DNA from: Dasypus novemcinctus
Taxonomy: Eukaryota > Chordata > Mammalia > Cingulata > Dasypodidae
Direction of reading: 5' to 3'
Length of the DNA stretch: 64,000 bases
Assembly: GCF_030445035.2 (NCBI RefSeq)
Contig: NC_080694.1
Location: 72,555,147-72,619,146 of the forward strand
The translations under genes and the position numbers were made by a program. The notes beneath the pieces were generated by a model. It saw only the letters and a list, made by a program, of their open reading frames with translations, was not told the DNA's origin and did not search any database. Shown here piece by piece: positions 37,628 through 49,640 of this stretch (position 1 is its first letter; every line of letters starts with the position of its first letter).

Positions 37628-37943
37628 GGTTCTTCATATGGTGCCTTCTCAGGAGTAGAGACACTTCCCATAACCAAACACTCTGGGGAAATCACTCCCC
37701 ACTTCACCACATCATCTGAGTCAGTCACTTAACACCAAGACATCAAAGAGCAGTATGTGAGCTCTTGGAAAGAGCTCTGAAGCAGAGACCATGGGACCTG
37801 GCGCGAGTCCCCTCCTGGTATAGTCACACATAAGCATGAATTAAATGTCCTGTTGTTTCACTGCCCTCAAATGCTAATATCACTAATTCTGGATTAACCA
37901 CTGCCATCACTACCACTGTTGTGATCACCAAGGCAATTTCACC

Positions 37944-38030
37944 TTTTTTTTAAATAGGCGGTGCCAGATTGAACCCAGGACCTCATACATGCAAAGCAGG
38001 TGCTCAGCCACTGAGCTACACCCACTCTGT
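37944..38030 (-). mobile_element. tRNA-Ala-derived short SINE
   Basis: The reverse complement reads gggtgtagctcagtgg (A box), an anticodon-arm like tttgcatgt, and gggttcaatc (B box). An A-rich tail (poly-T on plus) lies at 37944. Acceptor-stem pairing is poor, so I call it a SINE rather than a tRNA gene. Confidence 0.65.
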
Positions 38031-39120
38031 GCCATTTCTATCAGTCGCTTTAATAATCAAGATCCTCACCCCCCCTTCAGTAGTCAATTCATCGTCCTTG
38101 TCATCAGAGTCACCATACAAATTACCGTCTTCACTACTACCCCTATCAATTCCACAATTCATAAGGAAAAATAAATGTATTCTATACACTTGCCCTTTAC
38201 TCCCTCATTTTTTGGATGTTTTGTGTGTTGTGTGTTTGTACCATATTTGAGAGTTTCTGTGGGTTTCTTAACAGTCATGGCTGAAATTTTGAAGAAAGGT
38301 AAGGATAAGAAGATTTTTTAAACATCTTTTTAAAATAGAATGAAATAATATGTCCTGTGTAAGTTCCTCTTTATAGTGAAATACAAAAATCCTTTCTCTG
38401 AATCATCTTTCAACAGTCTGTATCTGAAAGAAGAATCCATTTATCGAGTGATGCATAGAGCATATTATTTTTGCTGAACAAAAGTCATGAATAAAGCTTA
38501 AATAATTAGAAACTGAGTAATAGATGGATCAGGCTGAATCTAGTGGTCAATAATATAAATAACATTTCAAGAGTGGCACAACCACACAGTGTATGCCCGA
38601 AGCTGCCAGAGGAATAGCACAGCACCTTTAGCATGCCCTTGCTGGAAAAAATATTAACTCAAATATAATCAAGTTTAGATATTTTATTATCAATTTATAA
38701 GAAATATAAAATATTGAGGTAGAAGTTTACAGCACAGATACTCAATAAGTCTGATTTAGAAAATGGGATATTCAATGCAATAAATAACCTGATTTCTAAA
38801 GCAAGTCATTGGCATAAAAAAACGGAGGAACAAGGATTGCTATAAAATAAAAGGAAATAAGAAACATAACCAAAGAAATGCACTGTATGAGCTTAAGTTG
38901 GATCCTAATTTTAAGAAATTACTTAAAGGAATCATTGCATAACCAGAGAAATTTGAACATGATTTGAGTTTAAGATGATATTAAAGAAATACTGATTAGT
39001 TATGCTATATATCATAATGGCATGGTGAGTATTTATTTTTATTTAAGTCTTTATCATTCAGAAAGCATAGTAAATATTGGCATGTGGAGTGACACAATGT
39101 ATAGAATTTGCTTTAAAATT
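38031..39120. other. AT-rich intergenic DNA
   Basis: No gene or repeat family recognised with confidence. Confidence 0.4.
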
Positions 39121-39124
39121 TTCC

Positions 39125-40045
39125 AGCAAAGATATGAAGACACCCAGGTCTGAAGATCATGGGAGATGGCTCTGGAGTTCACTGCCTTCCCAGTGGGCCC
39201 TACTTTGGAATTTGTGCTCCCGAGTGTGATGGAGTTGGACTAGATACAGCCTTTCTACATATGACTCTTCTGTCACTTTTACTGAACCTGTGGTTGGCGC
39301 TGGGGTTGGTGAATGCTCAGCAGACTTGAATCTCTGGACTGTCCATGTGCCAGATGGGCCCTGAGGCTCAGCAGAGTTGCAGCACCTAATCTCCAGTTCA
39401 TTGGGCTTACTCAGGTCAGCTAACAGGGAGGTGAGGATTCCACACCAAGGAACCAAGAGAGTCTACTGCTGTAGGCATGAGAGTCCCATTCACCAGCCAT
39501 GTAGGATCGAAGCCTTCTCAATTGAGAGGTGGAGTGCACATCGCCACCCCAGGGTCCTCAGGATGGAGGAATAAAATATGGATTAGAGTGGGTTTACTGG
39601 AATTCTACTCTAGAATTATTGAGACTCTAGCAATGGAAGAAATTGTATCATTGATGTGGAGACAGTGGCCACGGGAGTTACTGAAGGCAGGGAGAGGGGA
39701 AAAAGAGGTGTGATACTGGGGCATTTTTGGGATTTGTAGTTGTCCTGAATGATATTGCAGGGACAGATGCAGGACATTATATAACCTGCCATAACCCACT
39801 AAATGGACTGGGAGAGTATAGACTACAACATAAACTATAACCCATGCTGTGCGGCAGTGCTCCAAAATGTACTCATCAAATGCAATGAATGTGTCACACT
39901 AATGAAAGAACTCACTGATGTGGGAAAAGTGGGGGGGGGGAAGGTGTGGAGTGGGGCATATGGGAACCTCCTATATTTTTTAATGTAACATTTTATGTGA
40001 TCTTTGTATCTTTTAAAAATAAATAAAAAATATATTTAAAAATTT
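39125..40045 (+). mobile_element. 5'-truncated L1 3' end, forward
   Basis: About 920 bp of the recurrent L1 3' end in forward orientation: ggagatggctctggagttca, gattagagtgggtttactgg, gatgtggagacagtgg, then a gtgggggggggaagg run and a tttatgtgatctttgtatc plus A-rich tail. Confidence 0.8.
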
Positions 40046-40284
40046 TTTTCCAGGAATGAAATGGAGCTGTGAGGAGTTGAGATAACACTGGCAAAACTTT
40101 GAACCTGGGTGATAGCTACATGAAGTTTTACTATGCAATTCTCTCTACTTTTGTTTGAAATTTTCTAGAATAAAAGTTTAAAACTAAATAAGTAAAATAT
40201 ATTCAACTTTAAGTTTTAAAATTATGCATATCCTTAGACCTGGCAATTATACTCCCAAGAGTTCATCCAGGAAAATCACAATGT

Positions 40285-40783
40285 AAAGGATGTTGGGGAA
40301 ATGGATGTGGCTCAGCCAGTAGGGCTCTTGTATACCATATAGGTGGTTCAGGGTTTGATGCCCAGAGCCTCCTGGTGAGACCAAGCTGGCCCACATGGTG
40401 AGCCAGCCCATGCAGAGTGCCAGTCCACACTAGAATGTCACCCCACACAGGAGTGCACCCCTGCATGTGAATGCTGCTCAGCGTGGGAAAGCCACCTCAT
40501 GCAGGTGTGCCGGCAGATGGTGAGGGCTGGTACAGCAGAATGATGCAACAAGAGACAGAGGAGAGAAAATAAGAAGACATAGTGTAATGGAGTTGAGGTG
40601 GTGCAAGTGAATAATCACCTCTCTCCCACTCCGGAAGTTCCCATAATCCGTTCCTGGAGCTGCCTAATGAGAATACAAGCAGATAGAGAAGAACACACAA
40701 TGAATAGACACAGAAAGCACACAACAGGAGGAAAGGGGGGACAGAGAATAAATAAAATAAAAATCTTTTAAAAAAGGGTGTTG
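40285..40783 (+). mobile_element. DAS-type SINE with TSD
   Basis: SINE at about 40296-40772: head gggaaatggatgtggctcag, a body longer than the other copies, and an aataaaataaaaatctttta tail. TSD aaaggatgttg / aaagggtgttg (one mismatch). The body includes the gcaagtgaataatcacctct block also seen in the copy at 61560. Confidence 0.85.
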
Positions 40784-42086
40784 TACAGGCAAGGCTTAAA
40801 TACAACCAAAATTCCAAAAAATAGAATATTATCTAAACAAAACATGTTTTGCCATACTATGAAGCCTAGAAGAATAAAGTAGATATTTATTAATATAGAA
40901 AGGTGTTCACAACATGGTATTCAATGGAAAACCAGATTAAAACCCTATGATCCATCATGTCATAAGTACATACATTTGTATAGATCAATAATCTGGAAGG
41001 TCATACAATAATAATGTAGCCTATATTTCTAGGTTTGTTTTGATGTTGCTATTTTTGTTCATCTTTGCTTTCTGTTTTCCTATATTAAATATTCATGGGC
41101 TATTTAATAAAGAACTTATAAATTTAGAATCATTTTTTTAATATAGCACTTGAAAAATATTGCCCAACCATCCTCACTTTTAGAATAACTATAGAAAAGA
41201 TCAGAAGGGAGCATCAGAATAGAATAAAGTTATTCTTCTCCATTCAGTCTTTAAGATTTCCCTTTGGAGGTGTGCAAAGTCCAAAACAAAATTCTTCGCC
41301 ACCCTCCTTCTTCATTCAGGTGCTTCAGTTTGCCTAACGTAGAGAAGCCTCCGCGATGCCCGGTGAACCTCCTTGTTCCTCAGGGCATAAACCATGGGGT
41401 TCAAGATAGGGGTGGGCACCATGTAGAATAGGGAACAGAACTTGGAAAGGAGCAGAGAGTGGACAGCTGGGGGTTCAATATAAAAAATCATAAGGGTTCC
41501 ATAGAAGGTGGACACTACAACCAGGTGAGAGGAGCAGGTGAAGAAAGCTTTTCTCCTGCTGGTCCCAGCAGGAACTCTCAGCACGGCACGGCAACCAGCA
41601 TCTGGGGATAAGATGTCAGGATCAGTCCAAAGGGAACAGCGAGGCAGACCATGGAGAGAACAGATGTTGTCACCTGGGCCACACTGGATCCGAGCAAGCC
41701 AGCTCCACCAGGGGCATGAAGTCACAGTAAAAGTGGTCAATGTGGTTGATACTGCAGAACTTCAGCTGTGCCATCAGGGCCACAATGAGTCCATCTACCA
41801 GGAAGCCAGAGAGCCAGAATGCTAGCATCAGCCCCAAGCACCATCTGAAGCCCATCAGGAGAGGGTAGCAGAGCAGGTAGCAGACCGCAAGGTAGTGATC
41901 ATTTGCCATGATGGCCAGCAGGAAGCACTCAGCCGTGGCTAGAGAGCCAAAGATAAAGAACTGGAGCAAGCACCCAGCCATGGAGATGGCTGCCTCCTGC
42001 AAGAAGCCCTCCAGCATTTTGGGCACTATTGTGGAAGGGTACAGGAGCTCCAGGAGGGACAGACTAGCCAGGAAGAAATACATGGA

Positions 42087-42738
42087 TATGTGGATGAGGG
42101 ACGAAACGGGGTCCCTGTTATGGGACGAGTGGGGTCCCTGTTGCGGGACGAGTGGGGTCCCGTTGTGGGACGAGAGGGGTCCCGTTGTGGGACAAGAGGG
42201 GTCCCTGGTGTGGGGAAGAAAGCCTCCTACGGCCACTGAGGCTTCCCTCGGGGGCTCCAAAGGCGTGGAGGGTGCACGACCCAGGAAGAAGTCGCGGAGA
42301 CAGGCTGATGGCACAAGTCTGGTTTATTGTGGAGGGGGATGCAGATTTATAGGATTGGGGAGTGGTGTGGCGGGTTCTGATTGGCTAGGGCAAATGCTGT
42401 TTCCATATAAGGCAATGTTCTGGCATTGGGCTAGTGATTGGCCAGTAGAGTATGTGCTAACTCTTGATAGGCTGACACTGTTACTAAGCTGATAGGTGGT
42501 TGTAAGCTGTTGCTGGGCAAACAGCATACTAAGAGATTAGGTTTAAGGGAGGGGGGAGGGGAAGTGAGAGCTGGGCTAGGCGGGAGATAGGAAGGGGGAG
42601 GGCGGTGCCGGCTAGCCATTAGCAGCAAAGGCCTAGTCAGGCGTGGTCACCTTGTCTAGGCCCAGTGGGCAGAGGCGGTGTCACCTCTTGCCGCACTGTT
42701 TGCCACTGAGGCAAGCCGGGTGCCCCTCCTCCCACATG
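42087..42738 (-). mobile_element. Solo LTR inserted in the OR11A1-like gene
   Basis: 644 bp (42091-42734) beginning TGGGAGG and ending CATCCA on the minus strand, the TG...CA ends of an LTR. Flanks tatg/catg are a 4-bp TSD with one mismatch. AATAAA (minus) lies near 42326-42331, followed by a GC-rich U5. It ends with five tandem 22-24 bp units (42098-42211), each starting gggac and containing gtccc. Removing it restores the receptor frame across RLH-MSMYFF. No internal retroviral genes, so it is a solo LTR. Confidence 0.85.
42098..42211. repeat. Five-unit palindromic tandem repeat at the LTR end
   Basis: Units start at 42098, 42122, 42145, 42167 and 42189 with lengths 24, 23, 22, 22 and 23. 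Each has the form gggac-n-ggggtccc, so every unit can pair with itself. Unit boundaries are clear; base changes between units are few. Confidence 0.85.
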
Positions 42739-42911
42739 TGGAGTCTCAGGGAACTAATAACTGCTACAAGGATTAGCATGGTCCCTATGATGATGGAGAC
42801 ATAGATGACAGTGAGCACAACAAAGAAAGGGAGGTCCAATTCAGGGATGCCATCGAAGCCAAGGAGGACAAATTCAGTAATAGACTGGTTTCCTATGGAG
42901 GCAATTCCCAT

Positions 42912-45632
42912 ATAGATCATCCAAGTTTCTCCTTAGCAATGATTAGGGGAGGAATTTTAGTGTAGCTCTGTATCTTCTTCCCTAAACCTGGAACCAGTGG
43001 GCTTAAAAGAAAAAGGTTAGAGTGAGTTTCCAAAACAAAAATCACATGCACAAGTCCTCATCTGTCCCTCTTTTTAACTGCTTCACCAACTCGAATTCCT
43101 CCCTGCCTTCCTTAATTGTGGGTATTCTCCAAGCTCAGAATGTTTATCCAAACTCACTATTTGAGTCTTCCAAAGTCCTTTATCCTTTAGATCAATCCAC
43201 TATGTCTAACAGATCATGAGGTTCACTGCCCCCCCGCGAATCTGTATAACCAGTCATTGGATCCTTCTTAAGCATCAGCCACATAATATCTCCCAAATGA
43301 CTGCCAGATGCATCCATCGAGATTTACCATCATCAGCTCAAAATCAGCATGTCCAACACCAAACTCTGTTATCTTCCCAGGTCACAGTCAGGTATTCTAT
43401 GATTGGTATGAAAATTCTTCCTTGGTCCTGCTTCCCACCCTCTCCAATCCCAGTTTGAATTTGGATTGAGGTCAGGAATAGTGGAAGAGAAGGCTATAGA
43501 GGTGGACCAGGATCAAGCATGGAGAGCCTTTCATATCATGAGAAGGTGCCATACCTTTATCTTGTAGGCAACAAGGCAAACCTAGAGGCTTTTAAACAGT
43601 AGGGCAGCCTGGTCTAACTTGCATTTAGATAATAATGTGTAGGCTAGACCCAAGGTAACAAGAGCTGAAGCTTTGGATTGCATGCACTTTCTCCTCCCCA
43701 AAAGGATGCACGCTCATTTAGCACAGGGACTAAATTTTTATATCCATCACAGCACCCAACAAACTCCTACACAAAGATGAAGTCTTAAATAATACCTAAT
43801 ACTTAAAACCACCTGTCTCCTAACACAAGACTGTGTGGAATAACTAAAGAGGTGACCTCTGCTCCATGGGTCTAGAAATCCGGCAGGTTCTTTCACCAAC
43901 CTCCAACTCCTACCTCTAAAAGCTGTTCCCTTACACTCTGCACTTCTTTGTGGCAAGGCCACTTCTGTGGACCTCGTTTAAATTTAGACTATTTGATCTA
44001 GCCCAACATGAGCCTTGGAGTCTTTTTACAACATTCCTGCCCAGTAGGAGAGTTAGGAATCCAAACCAGGCTAGAATGTCCTCAGGATAGACAGCTCACC
44101 ACCTCCCCAGGCAATTAATCCATGGAAATTCTGACTGCCAGCAATTTGTTCCTAGTATGAGCCAATAGCTCCTTGACACAAGCTTCCATTTGTGCATCTT
44201 TCATTTGTAAATTAAGTACAACCCTTCTTTTGCTATGACATCCCTTTAGCTAGTTAAAATCAGGAAGAAGTAAAGTAGAAGATTTGGCATTAAGGACAAA
44301 CATAAGTTTCATGATTTTGTTTCAAAACTGATGTGTGTATTATGATCCATTCCATGACTGTTCAATAAGAATTTATCATCTCTCTCTTTCAAACCTCCTG
44401 AAGTGACTTTTTTTAGGGAAAGCAGAATGAGAGCAAGAGCACATAAAGAGAACCAGAGGAAAGGAAGTTCCATTAGCCTCTAAATGCAAAAGGGTTGAGA
44501 AGAAGCAGCAGTCAGGGGCATAAGTCCCTGTGTGCTAATCTGCAGGCACAGACTCCAGTGTTTGCAACCCCAGGCACCAGCTCTTGTGAGAAGAGAGAAC
44601 AAACACATCATAATATCCCCAGGCACCATTTATCTTTATTACGTCGCTGAACGAACGTTAAGCAATGCTAACTTGTTCAAGGGTGTGGTTAGAAAATGAG
44701 GGTTTAGGTGGGAATGGAAATAAAGATGGAACACAGGTATCAAGGGCAGTACAGAATATTAACCTGCTTTCAAATGAGAGAAAGATTGTGTGGTCCATCT
44801 GAACATGAGCTCAAACAGAAGGGAAATTCTACTTCCTATCCCCATATTGAACTGCAAATTAAAATATGTATATAAATACATACATAAGCACAAAGAATAC
44901 TAGTCAAAGAACATTGAAAAATTTTTTGAAGACTCATATACCAAATTGATTTTTAGTTTATCTTTGGGAAATGAGGAAATTGGATTTTCCTATATATTTT
45001 TGCAATAGCAGCTAAATATGTGTAATTTTATATACAGAAAAAGAAAATATGTTTTAATTTACTTTGATCTTTTATCTAACATTTCAAATCTCTTCTACAA
45101 TTACTCCATAATAACAGAAAATACACTTTTAAAAGTTTACAAGAAAACAGCATTAATTTGGGCATATCCCAGTTTTGTTACACCATAAGAGAATAGAAGA
45201 ACACATTCCCACCATGAAAAAAAACTTGATGTGAGGGTCTCCTACCTCATCCTACTATGTAACATAACTCCTGAAACGTGGAAAGCATTAATATCTACTG
45301 TTCTACATCTCCAGGAGAGAGGAGGTAAAGAAAATAAACTGGATGCAACAGGAAAGATTAGAAATCAATTTTTAAGATCCAATGGAGGAAGTAGCAACAG
45401 TGGAATTTCAGAGGAAGATGGGAATATCCTAAAATGCCTTTGAAAAGAAGCTCTTTGACTCTGGGGTAATTGAAATATGTTACTGATTGGAGGAGAGAAG
45501 TCTGTGAAGGTCAAATCTTTTGTTTTATTAAAGTATCTGTGAACTGAGCTCTAAAGAATTATACAAAAGAAACCCACCTGAAATAGCAGTCCTGTTCTCT
45601 GAAGCAAGACGGAGGAGAAGAGTGTGTGCTGG
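42912..45632. other. Intergenic between OR11A1-like pseudogene and the LTR element
   Basis: No gene recognised. The short frames at 43022-43219, 43216-43458 and 45231-45443 have no known domain. A stretch at 43480-43660 (ctttatcttgtaggcaacaa) looks like an ancient repeat that I cannot name. Confidence 0.4.
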
Positions 45633-46106
45633 TGTTGTGGAATTTAAGAGAAGTTCAATTATTTGAGTATAGAGAGGCCAGGACTCAGGAATGATTTTGA
45701 GAAGGAAAAATGGTTTATTGACGGCCGGCTGGACTCGGGAGCTTTCAGTTTGAATCCCGAGCCCTGAACAAGATTTTCAAACTTCTTTTATACAGAGAGG
45801 AAAGGCCAAATGGTCCCTTTGTTTCAGTTCTCAATAGGCTTCAATTAGCATATATCTTCCACATCTTAGGTAAGCTTTTAGCATGGACTCCAGACATTCT
45901 AGATAAGCCTTTAGCATATTTGGTTTTTGCATTTCCCCTAAATACTTAATGTTTATAGCCCTTGCATTGTTAAACATTTCCTGGGACTGGAGCCGCTGCC
46001 AGTCCCTAAGGGCAGGACTGCAGCCTCTTACCGTTCCACACCCACAAGTCAAACAACTTATTTATCTCTGAAGAGACAAAGAGCCTTCCACCCATAGCCC
46101 ACATCA
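45633..46106 (-). repeat. 3' LTR of the young element
   Basis: 474 bp, tgttgtgg to cccacatca on the plus strand (TG...CA ends on the minus strand). TATA-like tataaaag lies at 45785-45792 (minus), AATAAA at 45714-45719 (minus). It differs from the 5' LTR at three bases (45784: t/g; one in gccgctgcc; one in ttatttatc). Confidence 0.92.
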
Positions 46107-46124
46107 TTCCCCCCCCCCCTTTTG
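46107..46124 (-). other. Polypurine tract
   Basis: On the minus strand aaaa followed by 11 G and aa directly precedes the 3' LTR (ttccccccccccctttt on plus). This is the expected plus-strand primer site. Confidence 0.85.
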
Positions 46125-48423
46125 CCAAAGTTTACTTGCTAAGCTTTGGCATAATTATTGTTGGAGCTATGAGGTGGATGGCTGTTTGTTGTCTTGATTG
46201 ATTATTTATTAGTCTTTAGTACAGCATCCAGGACTGTTTTTAGAAGTTTAGAACTTTTCATTTTGGACGGCAGAATCTTGGGCAGGGGCCTCCCGCAGTT
46301 ATTCTGCTGCCACTGGCACTCACGTGGATTTCCAGTCAGGTTCCAGATCCATCTATTAATTTTATTTTACTGTTAAAGAGTTTACACCTTTAATTTAAAA
46401 GGGGTGCTGAAGGGAGATGATTTCTTTTCTGTAACTGCTTCCTGCTGGCCATGGGCTGTAGTCACTGCCTAATAAGGTGTAAAACTCTTTAATTTATTCT
46501 AACTGGAGGAAGATGGATCTGGCATTCTGTACGAAGTTGGATGAAGTTTTCATATGGTTAATAAGATGTTCACTCTGAAAGAAACAAACTTAATTAAAAA
46601 TTTGGAATACCTGTTTTTAAAAGAGGACACATTGGATTACAGAGGTAGACAAGGTTAGGTGCCTATAAAGATGGCATTCCTTAAAAGCTGGTGGAAACAG
46701 CATATATATATTTTTTAAGTTATCCATCTTTAGAGAGAAATTGCAACAGACACTTAGCTTTGTCTGAAGACACATTTCAAGCTGTTCAATGATTGACACT
46801 CATTCGCTCTGTCAGAAGCTCCTGGTGAACTGGCACTCCTTGGGCAACTGGCTTCACTCAGGATTAGAACACTAATTTGGAAATACTCTTAGTTTTCACC
46901 TGTGGGAGTGATCAGAACTACAGAATAAAGATTTTTACACCTTGGTTTTCATTGTACAATTTCTAGCAATTTTGACTTGTTCAATAGGTGACTCACCATC
47001 AGCAAGCAAGCCTCACTTTTGCTACACAGCAGAGTACAGCAGAATATAGAAATTGACTGAGACTGGCTGAGACTGCCACCTTATTCTATAGACATGTTAT
47101 TAACTGTTTAGAAAATGATTTTACCAGGAATTTAACATGTCTAATATACTTCTGCACTTGATCCAAAATAGAAAAGATAACATTACAATTATTAGGCATA
47201 TATTTAGTACAGGATAAAAGTGCAGCACTTAATATTAACTAATGTATTACTTAATGCATAAGGATTCAGAGTTGCAATTATTAGTTTTGAGTTTCAGGTT
47301 TGTAATACTTTACATGTTATCTCTCCATGAGAGCAGGCCATAATGCCAATTGTGTTTAAGTTTTACTTACAGTATCCTGGTATCATGGCTCCACTTAGCA
47401 TGTTCTTCAACGTAGTGAGCAAGTTGCAGCATCCTTCATCTTAGAGAGATTTTCCAGTATTCTACTAGCCTGGTGCATAGTGCTCTCTGGCACCATGGAA
47501 CAGTGCCAGTCTGGAAGCGATATCCATTGTACACTTGGCTGTACCGAGTCATTATTGGCTGCAGGAGCTTGAAACTGCAATATAGTTTCCATTAACTTCA
47601 GGAGCAGAACCAGAGACTGATATAGCACATATTTTTAATTGAGGGGTCAGTGACCAGCCTAGCCAATAACTCACATGGAGAGGCCACCTGTAATGTATAC
47701 AAGGCCTGGTTCGAATGCACAAGAGTTTGACAATGTTAAAGTTTATTCCTTGTTTTATATATATTTTAAACAACTTAATGCAATACATATATTAAATGAC
47801 TATTTACTTACACAATTTTACTATGAAGATAACAGTAGGTACTTTACTTTAGTAATAGAGGAAAAATATTATTTTTCATTGTTAGAATGAAAACAGAATA
47901 TTTCCAATAGAATCAAGACAACTTTTTATTACCATTTACTTAAATGTGTATTTTGCAGTGGCCTTCAGACAGGTTTATTATTATGAAGTTATTTCGCTAC
48001 CAATACCAATCTAAGTTTCTTTAGTTAACAATGACTTCTACAACTAGAACTATTTAAACATTTTCAGTTTGGAAAATGTTTTACAAACTCTTTATAATTG
48101 ACTATAACCACATTGACTAGCCACCTCATGTTTAAATAAACTTACTAAATTACAATTACCAATGAAAGAAATTTACTCTTTATTTAAGAGAGCATATCTA
48201 CAATCTTTTTCCTTTAGCTTAATTTCACCAATGTGAACTTACAATTTTCATTACTGTAAAGATTTTGTACATATAATGTTAATTTAGTTTATAAATTAAC
48301 TATGGGAGATTACACTCAAGTTAAATAAAATTGAAACCATAATAGTTTATGCAAGGAATGTTCTCTTTTTCCCTTACAGGAAGCTAAAAACTTCTTTAAG
48401 TTATGAAAATTATTAAATTAAAA

Positions 48424-48483
48424 GCATACTGACTACCAGGTTTTAAAACACATGCATACTGACTACCAGGTTTTAAAACACAT
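48424..48483. repeat. Perfect 30-bp tandem duplication in the element interior
   Basis: Two exact head-to-tail copies, 48424-48453 and 48454-48483, starting gcatactgactaccagg and ending aaaacacat. Their identity points to a recent event. Confidence 0.9.
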
Positions 48484-48599
48484 TACACAATTACTTAATT
48501 TTTTTAAAATCATAACCCAGGAAAGATCTTTCCATAGTTTTTATGGACTTTCCTTTACTTACTGAAATTTGTTAATAGAGCCACTAATTATTTATTTCA

Positions 48600-48890
48600 T
48601 TGGAAAGAAATCTTCTGGAAGAAATTAAGGCTCACCAGATTGTGGAGAAGAAAATAATTTATTCTCAATCTTGCAAGAAGGGGTGCAGAGCCAGATATGG
48701 CTGGTGCCACGAACAAAGAAAAATGACACAATTTATACCCCTAAGCCTAGCATGCAAGCTCTTCCTGTTTTTCCATAGATTGGATACTTCAGAAGTTACA
48801 GCTTATTTGAGATTTAACTTTCCCACAGAAAAGTTTGATTTAACTGCTTTTTCTATCACATTCCAACCATTTTAGTTTTTACCTGCTCCC
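48600..48890 (-). mobile_element. Possible older LTR-like segment inside the element
   Basis: On the minus strand: a purine tract aaaggggggag (about 48885-48897), a TATA-like ggggtataaatt (48728-48742), then gagaataaatt with AATAAA (about 48655). The order of signals is that of a short LTR, but the ends are not defined. It could mean the interior is a mosaic. Confidence 0.4.
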
Positions 48891-49319
48891 CCCTTTGTCA
48901 AATAAGGAATAGAATTTAGTGCTGAAATGGCACTGACTTAGTTAGCTCCTTCTTGGGCATCTTTCCACTGCCCATAGGACTGGCCTAAACTGGTCTCCTC
49001 CACTGCTGTCCAACCCGGGAGTGTGAGACTGAGGCAGCAGGCTGCCGGGTTACATCAACATTTTTCTTATGTGAAAATTAACCTAATCTTTGTTTTTTTT
49101 TTTGTTTTGTTTTTTTGCAATTTATGGCTGACAAAGGTTTAAACTGGGAAATTACCAGGCAAACTGATTCTTAATTCCCTAGCCTAGTAGATAGGTTTAA
49201 TCTGCCACACCTAGTTTTGCCTTAAAAGCTCTTGCAAAGAGGAGGCCCTTTTCCAATTGTTTCCATAATCAGATTTCTATGACTTTTTCATCCTGCTTAG
49301 TTTAATTTGGGCTTTAAGA

Positions 49320-49640
49320 ATATTTATAAATATAACTGCATATTTAATTTTTAACAATTTGAATAGACCTCTTTTAAGAATTTTTATTTGTTAATTTGAT
49401 ATTATCCTTATGTATGAAGACATACATTGAGCCTTTTTTTTTAAATGGGCAGACACAAAGAGTTAGACACAAACACAACTCATTGATATTACTTATAATT
49501 TGCATTATTTTATATACTGTTTAGCTTAATTAATTAGGGGTCCAGAAATACATATTACTTATATAACTGCATATTTAACCTCAACAATTTGAGCAAATAG
49601 GCAGACATGAATAGTTTGACACAAAAACATGACTTTAGTT
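49320..49640. repeat. Imperfect duplication in the element interior
   Basis: Blocks ataactgcatatttaa, aacaatttga and a gggcagacac-to-tagacacaaacac stretch (49336-49475) recur as a shorter series at 49562-49630. The second copy lacks the middle. Confidence 0.55.

Larger units (their letters stand above)
41312..42911 (-). pseudogene. OR11A1P: OR11A1-like olfactory receptor pseudogene split by a solo LTR
   Basis: Reads from ATG at 42911 (an in-frame ATG also lies at 42920): GNQSITEFVLLGF and TM1, then after the LTR (42091-42734) SMYFFLASLSLLELLYPSTIVPKMLEG, TM3 and loops, and from 41590 the TM6-TM7 part (PAGTSRRKAF, SSHL, NPMVYALRNKEVH), ending at 41312. This order and wording fit OR11A1. Lesions besides the LTR: the TM1 asparagine of GN is threonine (IIGTMLI), DRY is DHY, one base is lost near 41690 (SDPVWPR then stop), and five bases (cgtgc) are duplicated near 41582-41590. 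The 3' end is otherwise long and open. OR11A1 neighbours OR12D in the human cluster. Confidence 0.9.

Noticed and set aside
42098-42211. CRISPR-like array
   Set aside because: Units are contiguous without unique spacers and lie in a mammalian LTR.
41908-42492. 194-codon plus-strand frame across the OR11A1-like pseudogene and LTR
   Set aside because: It runs antisense through receptor and LTR and reads repeats; it has no recognisable domain.
45831-46052. 73-codon frame repeated at 52585-52806 as a conserved small protein
   Set aside because: It is the same stretch of each LTR read in its sense direction; the copies match because the LTRs are young, not because of coding constraint.
48424-48483. 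CRISPR-like or attachment-site repeat
   Set aside because: Only two head-to-tail copies with no spacer; a plain tandem duplication.
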